DNA from: Neurospora tetraspora
Taxonomy: Eukaryota; Ascomycota; Sordariomycetes; Sordariales; Sordariaceae
Assembly (NCBI RefSeq): GCF_033439725.1
Contig: NW_026944389.1
Coordinates: 2,356,001 to 2,420,000 of the forward strand
Reading direction: 5' to 3'
DNA: 64,000 bases
Below the pieces are notes generated by a model. The model ran no database searches. It saw nothing but the letters and a program-made list of their open reading frames with translations, and was not told where the DNA came from. Shown in pieces: positions 20,831 to 32,731 of this stretch. Each line of letters starts with the position of its first letter. Within the stretch, counting starts at the first letter, position 1. The translations under genes and the position numbers were made by a program.

Positions 20831-23800
20831 GCTACAGGTAAGGTCCGGACGGCATCCGAATCCCTTGTCGTGGTATCCAAGATGCCGGGTTTGCTGGGTG
20901 GCCTCAAGGGGTACCTTCCCGGCACCATTAGCCAGAGCCGGTTCCTTCTTGATAACCCTCTATCGTAAAAGAGCTTAGGTTCCCTTGTATGTGGTAATCT
21001 CCAAGATGAATGTCAGGATGATCCCTCCAGAGCACGACAGAACGAAAATCTTTCTGGTAAATGATGCAATTTATGGGAAGGAGCTACCAATGCAACTCTG
21101 GTAAGTCTCGACAGTGAGCCGGACGAGGATGAACTGCCTTGTACGTAGAAGGCGTAATTTGCATTGCCTGACGCTTTGCAGTTCTCGTATTTGTATTTCC
21201 TGGCGGATAGAAAAAGTCTATGGATTCGATGAGGTTACCCTATGACGGAACAAATTGCGTTCCCCTGTCAGACGTCAACACAAGTTCAGCTGTCGTGTAT
21301 GTAGTGTAACTCTGAAGTCGTCTGTGAATGTGATTGTGCCGGCGTCAGATGCTTGTTGATTTGGACTTTCCCTATGGACTCGCCGCCCCTGCAGACACCC
21401 CTGGCAATGGACGTTGGACCCCTGAAGCTTCCCCTGGACACACAACCTCTGGCGACGAGCGTAGAACATACCTCTTCGGGCCGTCAAGACACTTGTACGT
21501 ACCACACCATACCGACCACATGGCATAGCAAGGTCGTGGCCATCTTGCATAAACTTGGTTCGACCCGAAAAGAGATGCTCATTTCGATATCCAACCAGAC
21601 TTCATGTTGGATTTCTAGAAGCTTTGAAGAACATCCTGATCCGTTGTAATCTCTCACCCGCGGTGTGTTCTCGAATCGAGCTAGAACACCGAGGCGCGCG
21701 AGGGTAGGCCATGGTATGAATGATGTTCCATACGGACTGCCATCGAGATGGCCCCGGAGGCGCTGATAAAGACACTTCCTATTGACTGATCCCCTCTGAA
21801 TGTTTTGGTAATAGGGGGCCACTAACTGGATTGAGCAATCTCAAGACTTTGGCCTGTGATAACCCAACGGCCATTCCGTTCTGCTTACCATCCTATCATC
21901 TGCAGGCCTTAGCGAATGCTTCCTGTCCTTCCCTCTAGCCACCTCCAAGGTAACCTACCTTTAAAGGAACTCCCGCCGTCTCTCATCTCTGACAGTACCT
22001 CAGTATCAGCAAATACCTGGCACTGGCTTAGCCGGGAACCAAGCAACAAGTCCAGAGGCGATGTTCCTGATTGGTATGGGTAAACAGGGTAGAACGAGCC
22101 GCGGACGTGACGACGGTACTGGTGTGCTGTTCGTTCGCCTTGAATACCTCTGTAGAGGTAGAGGCAGCTCCATGCCTTTAGCACCCGGGTGCTATACCTC
22201 TAGGCCAAAACCACCAGCCTCTTTGGTCACAACACAGGCGGCAGGCACTCTCGGTGCGCAGCATATTGCCCAGCTCTGTTTCCGCGGGGATATCCATGGT
22301 TGGGGAAGGAATTTGCAATTCGCGCTGGTGGAAACCGTGGAATTCACCGAATTGCTGGTTCAGTTGCGTAATCGTGGTCTTGTCTCGAGACGCGCCGTCC
22401 AAAAAGAAGCAAGGTTAAAGGGGTTGGGCTTTGGGCAAGTCTCGCAAGAGCATCTTCTCCCCGCCAATGCCACCCAAACACACGTGCTCACGCAACCCAC
22501 TTCGACTCGGAATGTAGGTACCTCATGATCGGAACACCACGGAAGTCCTTTGTCCTCTCGAAGAGGATCAAGCTGAGCCGTTTCCCATCTCGATCGCGGT
22601 TCAGCCCCTGGACCCTTTCAGTTGGAATTTCCCTTTGCGCGGCCCGTGAAGAGCCAACTTACAAACCAAGACGGGACTTGTCAAACCTCCATTGTCGCGG
22701 GCTGCGCCGGGATCGGCACCCCGTACCCACGGACGTGCTGTTGGCAAACGGAAAGAGCCAAGACTTGTCCAAGGGAAACGCCAGCCCAAGCCGGGCTAAG
22801 CTGGTGGAGATAAGGTGAGTATTGAAGTGGATCGCAGAGGTAACATTTCCGTAAAATTACGAGCCTGTGGGAGAGCATCCACATGGCACCATAACCCCAC
22901 ACCGTACAGGGTCCAGATCGCTGTGCCACACCAGCGGCAGCCGCTCCGGAGGACGCTCCATGCTGCCATCCAGTCCCGGTTGTGCCCATCAGGCCTGATC
23001 CACTTCTCAGACTTGCAGGACCCATCGATTGACCCAATTCCAATCACTGGCTCGTGCTCTCTCTGCCCGATTCCTGTCATGCAAACTGCCCTCGAGAATC
23101 AACTACGACACTGCAACGACCATCTCCCGTCTCAACAACACTGACTCACTCCAAGCTCAATCGTAACCCCCGCCGACCCCCAATTGTGCCGGTGACTGTT
23201 GTGAATGGGGTATCATTCAGCTGGATCAAGCTTCACAAAGCCCACCAGACAATGGCACCTCGATGACGGTGTGTTCCAAGCCCTCAACGGCTGCAATTCA
23301 TGGCTGATACTAAAAGGCAAGGTACGTCTTCCACGCGCTGGGCGGTTGTGCAGGGGCTGCATGGAAAGGCCATATTCGTGTCAGAACTCAGAAGGGCGTG
23401 TTATATGGGACGAACTAACAAGGTGACAGGAGTCAGTTCTCACTTTCTCAGGCCCATGACCCGTCTCCGATGTTGACCCAGGGGTCAGAGAGATTCAATG
23501 TGCGTCACAGTTAAGGACCCACCGCCATGGTGCTGTATTCAGTGGTGGTGGAGCAGCATGGCAAGGGAACCCAGAGACTTCTCATTGGCCCTTCAAACTG
23601 ACGGCTCGACGGCTGCTCCGAACAGCCTTCCGAAATACACCGTCTAATCCACTGTCTAGTCGTCGAGCTCTCGTCCTCCAGCTACGAAAACACAGCTAGA
23701 GCCAAGCAGCCATGTCCTCGGTACTGTACAGATATGGTTGACTTTTGACACCGCCCAGCCGCACTGAAATCCTTCCCGCCTGGGCTACCCTCACTTGACA

Positions 23801-26040
23801 GATCCCTGTCCTATCTATCTGAGCTCCCAGAGCTACCTACATCTGTGTGCCTCCTTTGGCGGACTGAATGGCACTGGCAATGGGACTGACTGACACTTTG
23901 CTACCCAACCCTGTTTGCTCCCCACCGCGCCGACGTGGGTTCAACTGGGCCATGTACTGTCCTGTCGAATCACCCATCCGTGACAGTGAGGGGGCAGAGG
24001 AAAATCCACATCTCAGCTGTCAAAGACACCCTCAAGACTCTCCGGCCTTGGTGTGGTTATGGATCACGCATCATTCGCTGCTCTCCGCTTCAGTTCCTCT
24101 CTACGGGAAACTCCGGTGGCCTATAGAGTACAGCTCAAGCCCTCAACCCTGCTCCAACTCCATCAACCATATGGCTGACTGGTACAGGAGCCAGTGTGAA
24201 AAAGAAACAAGGAGAAAAAAAAACAAGAGCAAGAGTCAGGGAACGCTACCTTTACCTCGGAACAAGACAGTCTAGCCCGGAGCGGAAGTATCTCTACAGT
24301 GAGAAGTGAGCTACTAAGCTTCATCCATGCTGCATGAACAAATCTCAGCTCCCTAGAATTGGGGATAGTTCAGCTTTTGCGGTTGAGCTACGATGGATTT
24401 CCTGGCAGGCACTTGGATGTAGGTTTCTGCGGTTTTCTTCGGTTGCCGTTGTTGCCAAATTTTCACAGAGATACCCGGCATCCAACGCGTATGATATTCG
24501 ACTCTTCAACTCGGCGATATCCATGTAGGAAACCCTTACGACTGAGATTTGCGTGAATGTGGCTAAACCGGGGTTAAAAAAAAGACAACGGCCCCCCCGC
24601 GTACACCTTTTAGCCCCTTGTGTCTGCTTGGGACCCTTGCTGACCATGGGTAGTTTATCCTGGCCATTGGAGTTTCTTCACCGGCTGCCATCGACTGATC
24701 GACTAGCAGCACCAAGGGAATGAGTGCATGTGAGGCTACTGACGCTTCTACCTCCTACTCATCCCACGGACCTTTCACTGGTCGGTAAACACTCATCGCT
24801 TTCTCGGGAATGCCACCTCAATTTCTCTTTTCGTTTCTCTGGTAGCTTCCTCCAGATTCGACCTGTTGTGAATATTGTCACAGTTCCGGACATGTCGAGA
24901 TCTGGGGGTATAATCGGTCTCTCCCGCCCCCGGTCGAGCGGCCCAGCTACCTTCACCGTCACTCAGTTCACCCCCTTAGACTTCCTCGACGAGCAATACA
25001 CAGGTGATTGTCTCTAGTTGGATGTATGTCCATGTCACCACGGTGCCGAGCTACTTACCTTATCTGATTCCCATATCAAACAAGGGCAAGACGTATACCT
25101 CCTGGTCCATGTCCCCTTCTGCTTACCCACATGCAACCGGTACTTAGAGCTACAGGGATACCTTCAACTTCTTATTCCACCAACGATTACTTGGTGGGAA
25201 CTCACCCGCATACCCGCCCTCTTACCAGTGGTTCATCGGACGATCACACTTCTACCCAGACATCGACACCCCTCAAGCTAGTAGCACCTTCCTTGAATAC
25301 CATACCATCGGGAGGGCCCTGAGAGCCGCTACATCCCCGCCAACAATCATACTGATCGACTTCTCATGCACGGCCCCTCCGCTTCCTGCTTGCTGGGAGA
25401 AAATTCTTGCGACTGGCAAGCTGTCTAACTATCTTGTAGCCAGCTGTGCCCGAGAAGATTCTTCCTAGCTTGGCGGATCTACTTTCCTTCTGACCAAGGA
25501 TACTCTCCTCAACCCTATGAGGACGCCGGCCACCTGCCATACACGTCTTGCGAGGCTTTCTGGGTCCCTTCACATTACCCCAAGGTATACCCCCGATCTA
25601 CGCGGATCACGAAGCTTCTAATCTCCGGAGTCCTACAACAAGGCTGCCCCGTGGCATTGTCAGATACATCATATCAACCAACACTACATCGACTTTCTCC
25701 TCTAATTCAGTTGTCCTGCACATCAGATCATCTTCACCCTACCCTGACTGGATGCATATCTCTCAAGCCTCCCGTATCAACAATCTCCTGACGAAACCTT
25801 CCCGCCACGATCAACGAGCTCCATCTCGCACATCTACACAAATCTTACCTGTCTGCCATACGCAGTGTAAGCCAGAGCATTCTATCGGAGGCGGGTCTTG
25901 AGCACGACAAGTTCAATGTGGTCCGAAAGTAGTACAACGAACTAGACACGGAACCTGGGATTTGGATAGGTTCTTCGTGTACGGACAAACATCGACAAGC
26001 GATTATAGCACGCTCAACAAAAAGCTTCCGAGTCGCCATC
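20831..26040. other. Long non-coding region upstream of the Zn2Cys6 regulator
   Basis: About 5.2 kb of normal GC content with no protein I can recognise on either strand. Open frames are short, mutually overlapping and lack family resemblance. The last 1.3 kb (24.7-26.0 kb) is pyrimidine-rich on the plus strand, like a fungal 5' leader, and may belong to the long 5' UTR of the downstream regulator. Such long upstream regions are usual for developmental transcription factors in Sordariales. A non-coding RNA cannot be excluded. Confidence 0.5.
22145..22201. promoter_or_regulatory. Cluster of palindromes, candidate operator or hairpin
   Basis: TACCTCTGTAGAGGTA (22145-22160) is a 7-bp inverted repeat with a 2-nt centre. 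TAGCACCCGGGTGCTA (22179-22194) is a perfect 16-bp palindrome. TACCTCT recurs at 22194-22200. Two dyads within 57 bp suggest a protein-binding site or RNA hairpins. The reverse strand also contains TGGCCTAGAGGT, which resembles a Pol III A box, but no B box follows. Function unknown. Confidence 0.35.
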
Positions 26041-28325
26041 ATGAGCGACTATTATCACCACTTCCTCACCTCGATGGCAGGTGTTGGAGGAAATCCTCCT
26101 CTAAGCCAACATGGCGCTTCTATACCTGTGCAACAAGCCCCAGTATTGGGCTTAGGGACGACGCCGATGTCTCCCGCTTATCAAAACCTCGGTGGATATT
26201 TTAACGGATATGCCGAGCCTATTATGTTCAGCGCACCCAAGGCTCAAAGAAGCCGTCGCAAGTCTGCGCCTGGATTGGATCACATCAAACATCGACGCAC
26301 AAGGTCAGGCTGCTATACTTGCAGGAGCAGGCGAGTCAAGGTATTATACCCTGACAACGAGCGGATGATGGCAGTGCTAACGGGCTGTAGTGTGATGAAA
26401 CCCACCCAGTCTGCGAGAGTGCGCCGACCAGCCTTCCTAGCCGCCGTTTATCAACATGCTGACATTACCTTAGGATGCAGAAAGGGAAACCGAGAGTGTG
26501 TCTATCCCGAACCGACACCACCCAAGGGATCCGTGAAGGATTCATCGGGCCAGAGCCAGCAGGAGAGCCCTACATCCTCACGTGGCGATGACGATGACGA
26601 CGAAACTGGACAAGACGGATCACTGACGCCGATCATGGATGAGGATGAAGAAGAAGCCGAAAGCGCAACAATGCAATCCTCGACACCGACCATTCCTCCG
26701 CCTCGATCAAGCGCATCGGTAGCATCACTAAGTTTCAGCCATGGACCCTTAGACGCTGGACAGGGGCTCTATCTCAACTACTACCGTGACAATATCACGC
26801 ACTATCACTACTCCGTGGTGAATGACTGCGACAACTTTTTCCAGGAGATCTTGACTGGATTGGCAATTCAGGACGAGGGCCTTCTCTATGCCGTGGTGGG
26901 GTTTGCCGCCTACCATTATACTTTACAGAATCCGATAGGAGAGATCAAGGACTTCTTGCAGTTCTATAATCGCAGTGTTACTTTACTGCTAGGGTTCTTG
27001 AAAAGGAAAGAGCGCCATACGGACATGACTCTGTTAACTATCTTGCAACTTGCCACAATCGAAGTGAGTATAACATCTCTCCCCTACATGACGATTATGG
27101 ATAGGCACTGACAGTACCCAAGGAATATCTCGGCGACTGGGTCAACCTCATGGGCCATCAGAAGGCTGCCCTAGAAGTACTGACCGAACTGTACACGCCA
27201 CAAACGGTCATGCAGACCTCTGTAGGGCGCATGATCCTGACGTGGTATACACGGTTTGACGTGTTTACTGGCATAATGGGCAGCTCCAAAACTATGCTTC
27301 CTCGGGAATGGTTCACAGCTTATGTCGATTACTACGAGACTCGAGCGGCAGAAAACCCCACCGAACTTTCCTACAAAACCGAGGTGTGCTCAGGACGACT
27401 ACGCATGATATCAATGGAGATGTCCATTTTGTTTGGAAGAGGCGCCAGGCAGGAATTGACGGAAGAGGAGTATACTGCCGAGCACTGTCGACTATACAAC
27501 GCCCTCCACGAGTGGAAGAACAGCTGGGATCCTGCCTTGGTAAATCCAGAGTTCCTCGTAACGGATTTGCCGATGAACGGAGCCACAGAGGCAGATCGCA
27601 TCTTCCAGCCGTTCACACCCGGCTTACTTTTCCGGCCTCCCCTTTTTTCCTCGACGATCTTGACTTGCGAATGGAACTCAATCGCACTGATGCACGGAAG
27701 TCAGGGAGCTTCGGACCCTTCGAACGAGACTCTGGAGAAGTTGAGGGGGCATGCATATGAGATATGCCAGATTTGCGAGGCAGTAGAGACATGGCCGTTT
27801 AGCCCCGCGGGGAGCTTGATAATCATGCAACCATGTCTCGGTATCGCTGCGTTATTTGTCCCCCAGGAGGAGGCCTACCAGCTCTGGATCAGGAAGAAGT
27901 TCGCGTTGCTCGAAAGAATGGGGTGAGTGCGAATATTCCCTCATCTCCCCTTATCGACAAGAGTTTGTCATGGCATGATAAACGGGCACTTACAACATTT
28001 GTCTCTTCGTTCCACTGCAGGTATGCTAACTGAACAATTCTTTTCTTGAAACAGGTACATATCACCCGGAACAATGCGCCTAAGAATGGCAGAGCTCTTC
28101 CGCGACGGGAGCTGTCTCCGTTGGTGGTTACCGAACGACGAAGGATTTACGCCCATGCTGCAAAGCATCCGGGCCTTTGCGGACGAGCGAAACGCGACGG
28201 CCGTGTCGACACAGAGTGAGAACCTGCGACAGATACGATCCGTGTTTTCCAGGATGGATATTCGACGAACAGCCACGGGCCAGGGCCAGTTGAGCGATGG
28301 GGTCAATACTATGCTTTTGGAATGA
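26041..28325 (+). CDS. Zn2Cys6 transcription factor, five exons
   Basis: A binuclear zinc-cluster regulator of 662 residues. The cluster is C91-X2-C94-X6-C101-X6-C108-X2-C111-X6-C118, a perfect Zn2Cys6 pattern, preceded by basic HRRTRSG. An acidic linker (DDDDDE, EDEEEAE) follows, then a C-terminal region with a YYRDNITHYHYSVV start typical of the fungal-specific factor domain. Exons: 26041..26340, 26391..26418, 26474..27063, 27123..27922, 28055..28325; introns are 50, 55, 59 and 132 bp. Exon 2 is only 28 nt and carries the third and fourth Cys; without it the cluster is incomplete. Intron 2 has a weaker GTGCGC donor and intron 3 an AAG acceptor. The start ATG sits in a good context (GCCATCATGAG). 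Target genes are unknown and I do not assign a symbol. Confidence 0.88.
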
Positions 28326-30004
28326 GAAGAGTGTAGATTGACAGGACAGGACAGTACGGGACAGGAGAATCGCTTACAAAATAGATTCCGTGTCCCAGCG
28401 GCCGAGTTATATGAACTTAATAGGGCTACGACCGATGTTACGTTTCAAACTGGACGATTGTCGTTTCGTCTCTGCGGCTTATACACTAATTAGACTAGAG
28501 TCCTTGCAACTAGCAGAGATACCGATCCTGACTCAGGGACAAGAGGACAGTGAAGTGATCAATAATACAACCCAGCAACTTTTTTGGTCAGAACTTTGCC
28601 TCTCAAAAAATGTGATCCGTCTTCACCCTCGGTGCTATTCTTCCCGATGAACCAGCATGCAAGATGATGACGACACGTCCCTTGCGTGATCAGAAAGAAA
28701 ACCGGACGTTGGCCAACAAACAGGAAGATTGGATGCGGCTCTTTCGTCCCATGCCGTGCAGCCCATGGGCTGATCTTCTCTGTGTATGGTTTGGTTGTTT
28801 GGCAACGTTTCATCTGTTTTCTTTCAGCTTCGGTTGGGGGCGAAATGATGAAAATTTCATCCAAACGAATGGCTCACCAGTTACCGGTCAACCACTCACT
28901 CAATACGTGCGGCTCTGCAACGTTTAGGTGCTACCTAGTAGCCTATATTTGATACACAGACGAACCAAGCTAGAGGAGACAGACCAAAAAAACGAAGGGA
29001 ACAGAGGTTTATAAGCCACCATCCCCGGGGCAATACACCAACAACAGCTAACACCTTCGATATACATTCTACTTCTATGTATTTGTTTATTGTTATATTT
29101 TTTTCTGTTTTGGCTATGTAACATATGTAATTGGTTGGACGTAGGACAGTAAACGGTACTCTTGTACCTGTCACTATGTTTCAACAAGTCGGTGTTCCTT
29201 GCGCTTGGGACTGGCTGGAGTGTGATGAGAATTTATATTCTCTTCTTTTCGTGTTCTATTTCTTCTCTTTGCTTGTTTTCTTTCTGTTTTTGTCCTCCTG
29301 TTTTTTTTTGGGTTTGTTTTGTTCTTCTTGTGGTTTCATCTTGTTTATCTCTTTTTTTCCTTCTTTTTTTACCTCCTTTCATAACTTTGGCTTTGCATTG
29401 AAGCAGTTTGATGCGCCGTTGTGGAAGATGGGCGGCTGATAGATCGGCGTGGACACACCACATATTGAGAGTAAATAAAAAGAAAAGGGGGCGGAAAATG
29501 GGTTGGGTGTTTCCTTTAGACCAACAAGGGGAAGAGAAGCCGAAAAGTGGAGTCATACACATTAAAGTATCCGCAAAACACTCTCGGAACCAGAAGTATT
29601 GTGATACATTTTTAGATCATTAGCATAAGTTCCACTTGGTTGTTCTCCCTTGAAGCACGAGGAAATAATGAGGTTAGAACAGAACAACTCTCTTCTTCCA
29701 TAATCATAATACAGCCCGTATTTTCGGCCATAAATTATACAACCAAAAAGAAGCTTCGTGCGTGAGTCCAGCCCAGCCGCTCCGATCACTCCAATTGCCT
29801 TCTTCGTCTTCGCTATTACGTCCCGTAACGATGCTTCTTACGCTATGATACAACAGTAGCCAAGTTCCCAAGCGTAGATGCAAAGTTCCATGCAAAGGAT
29901 GACCAGCATGTTACTCCGCGATCGCCCGCTGCTATTGATACACCAACAATATTGTTCCTACAACGGCAAACCTTTCACATGGGCAACTCCCAGTGACGGA
30001 CTAC
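28326..30004. other. Convergent intergenic region (3' UTRs)
   Basis: Lies between the ends of the Zn2Cys6 gene and mob3. It contains a strongly T-rich stretch at 29231-29395 on the plus strand. No recognisable gene, RNA or repeat. Confidence 0.5.
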
Positions 30005-32028
30005 CTAGTCCGCCTTCGCGGCCTGCTCAGCGGGAAGAGCCGTTCCATCTGACTTTTCCACCTTTGTCTCATCTTTTCCTTCCTCCTCTTCGTCCTTCTC
30101 TTCCTCCTCCTGGGCGACGTTCTCGTCAGACTGCGCCGAGTCGTTTTCGGCGGGGCTTCGTTTCGTTTCATCTTGATGATCATCTTGCTTCTCCCCGGAC
30201 CCATTGTCGGTAGATTCCAGTGTCGGTTCCACGCCCGCCGGCTGCTCCTCACTCTCAGCATCGGCAACAGGGTTCGTCGTGGGGTTCTTGTCCGACTCGT
30301 GATCGTCCCCAATGGGATCATCATTGGCGGATCCAGAAGAGGATTCTGGCGTATCAACATCACTATCTTCCGACTCCAACACTGATGTTGGGATTGCACT
30401 TGTTGCGACCTCATTATGCGCAGTGACACCCGCTGATTCAGGGCTTTCTTCTTGCTCGTTGCCTCGCTCTCTTACTTCATCATCGCCGACTTCTGCTGAT
30501 TCCTCTTTGGACTCGTCAGGAGTGCTTTCCTCTGTCGGCTGATCTTCAGATGTAGGTTCGCCCTCTTGTACAGGCTCTTGAGCGCTTGCTGTTGCCTCCT
30601 GTGTGTCCTTTTCCGACTCTGATTTTTCCGACTCCGGTTGTTGCAATTCGACAGGAGGCAAAGCTGCTGCTGTATCGGCGGGTGTCGAATCTTCGGTTTC
30701 CGTCGTTTCGGCTTCACCCGCTGGCTGATGGGGCGTCTGCGGCTCTGTAGTTCCATGGTACACAATGACGGGAATATTGTCTGTTTCCATCTCTTCTTCC
30801 GTGGCCGGCTCCAATTCGGGAACCCTTCTGTGCGCGACCTTTGATTTCCCTCTCAAGTTCGCTGTGCTGCTGCCATCCTCCTCCTCCGCTTCCGGAACAG
30901 TAGTCACGGCGCTGCCAACCGAAGGGCTGCTCTTAATATGCCGCCTCGTATTGGTCCTCATTGCGGCAGTATTGAGACTATCATCATCAGCGGGCTCCCC
31001 AACAGGTGTCCCCCGGCTTGCTATCACCGGAGGCTTCGCAAAAGTAACGGACCCCCCAGGTTGATGTGTCTTGGGCTTCTCTATCACGACTTGAGGAACC
31101 TCATCGTCGCCTGATGAAGTGGTCGTGCTCTCCAATCCCTCGGCCTCGGGAGGAAGCTGGAAGTTCTCGTGTTGGAGAGTCTTGAAGTGATCGCAAACGG
31201 TTTTGAAAAAGATGTAAAGGCCCGTTTGGCCCTCGACAGCCCAGAAAACGCTGCGGTGTTGGAACCACGCATGGGCAAACATGCGGTGAAGGCGGCGAAA
31301 GATATTAACCAAGTGTCTCAAAGCCAGATTCTTGTCATGGGTGTCAACGAAGAAGCGGCTAGGGAAATACTTGGGATTGGTCACAGTGTTGGCCGCCCAA
31401 TCAAGGGTGTGACAGCAATAGTCGATTGCGCAGCAGCTCTTGGGTGCATCATGCACGGCACATAAGAACTGCCACTCGCTAGCACGCATCTCCGGGCAGG
31501 TGGCTGCGCTGCAGGGCGGCTCATCGAACAGAAAACCAACAATGAGGTTGTTGCATTGTGTGATCAAAAAGCGGCAAAGCTCATACAACCAGACCGTCTT
31601 GTCGATATGAGCAGGGGGCGTCGCAAGAATCTTGGCTGTCTCCCTTGTGATGGGAGTTGTGTTACCGGCCGTATGGTGCCAATGGAGTGCTGCCAAGTGC
31701 TCCTGGAGTTGGAAGGCCGAGTCGAGCTGCGCGTCGCAAGACAGAGCATGTCAGCCTTATCCTTGAACAGCTCAATAACTTTTCAGACAGCTAGGTGGGA
31801 TGCCGGACGAACCTGGTGCAAAGGAACCAACGGAGGGCCGGCAGCCATATCGGCGGCCTTGGTGCCCGGATGGATGCGACGATGAGATAGTAGGTCTATC
31901 GTAGGCATCTCGTATTGCTGCGCCTGGCGGTTGGCGATGGGGCCCATGGCTGGCGATTTGGGACCAATCTGGATCTCGGGGGCAGGCGGCGGGCTTGGGA
32001 GCCGAGGAGAGCTTGGAGGAAGCGACAT
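30005..32028 (-). CDS. mob3: MOB3/phocein, STRIPAK complex subunit
   Basis: Phocein-type MOB proteins are subunits of the STRIPAK phosphatase-kinase complex. In Sordaria macrospora and Neurospora, MOB3 is needed for hyphal fusion and fruiting-body development. The MOB domain is clear: LDSAFQLQEHLAALHWHH, TPPAHIDKTVWLYELCRFL, the zinc Cys pair in EPPCSAATCPEM (about residues 144 and 149), and the His pair in RLHRMFAHAWFQH. Exons on the minus strand are 32028..31813 and 31726..30005, with an 86-bp intron at phase 0. The product is 645 residues. The N-terminal about 70 residues are Pro-rich. The C-terminal about 400 residues are a low-complexity Glu/Ser/Thr/Pro tail absent from animal phocein (about 225 residues) but usual in filamentous fungi. 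Start chosen as the first ATG in frame with the conserved exon. Divergent from zng1. Confidence 0.92.
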
Positions 32029-32731
32029 GATGGTGCTTCGTTATTTGGGCGCGATGCTGGATGGAATGGGTGAAGTTGAAACGCGAAGCTGGACAGCTAC
32101 AAACGAGGCCACTGGACCAGCTCAGCGCGAGCGATTCCCAGCTGTGTCTGTCGCAACCGATTTCCTTGCTCGTACTATTCGCCCGTAAAGCGGTATGGAT
32201 GGTAGATGCTTCTGCTCAGATCGATATGCCGGTGGAACAGATGAATCGAGACGGGTTGGGTCGCGTCATGCAAGCGGGATGAAAGCAGGTTGGGTGAGGT
32301 CCTGGAGGTAAGGTAGGTTGACAGTCCAGATCTGGGGTCTTTTGGGAAACTGCTGCCCCTGTGCTGAGCTGGAGCCGAGAGATATGGGGAGGGGGACAAG
32401 GGGGGGTAAGGTTCGAGCAGTGGAGGCCAGCGGAAGGCGGGAATACGGGGAACTTACCTTGTGCCTGGCGCTAAGATCAAGGAGATGCCCAAGCTCCCAA
32501 TTACTCCTTTATGGTCCGTATGTATTGTAAATTACGGTATCTGTAATAGATGTGCGTCATATGATGCCTTTTGTAATCTGAAGGGCGTGGGCCAACGATC
32601 CGTTCTTCCCAGGTAAATACGTACCACTGGCCCTACAAGAAACCTATGGGTAAGGTGATTTAAACACTACACTTCACGACAACGTTTTGTGTAATTCACG
32701 ACCAAGAACCTCCGCTCAACCTCAATTGAAT
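32029..32731. promoter_or_regulatory. Shared divergent promoter region of mob3 and zng1
   Basis: Only about 700 bp separate the start codons of these head-to-head genes, so both core promoters and 5' leaders must lie here. No TATA box or known operator was identified with confidence. Co-regulation is possible but not shown. Confidence 0.5.

Noticed and set aside
22061-23144. Overlapping frames of 90-155 codons as a gene in the upstream desert
   Set aside because: They lie on both strands with no domain, no consistent codon bias and no splice-supported continuation.
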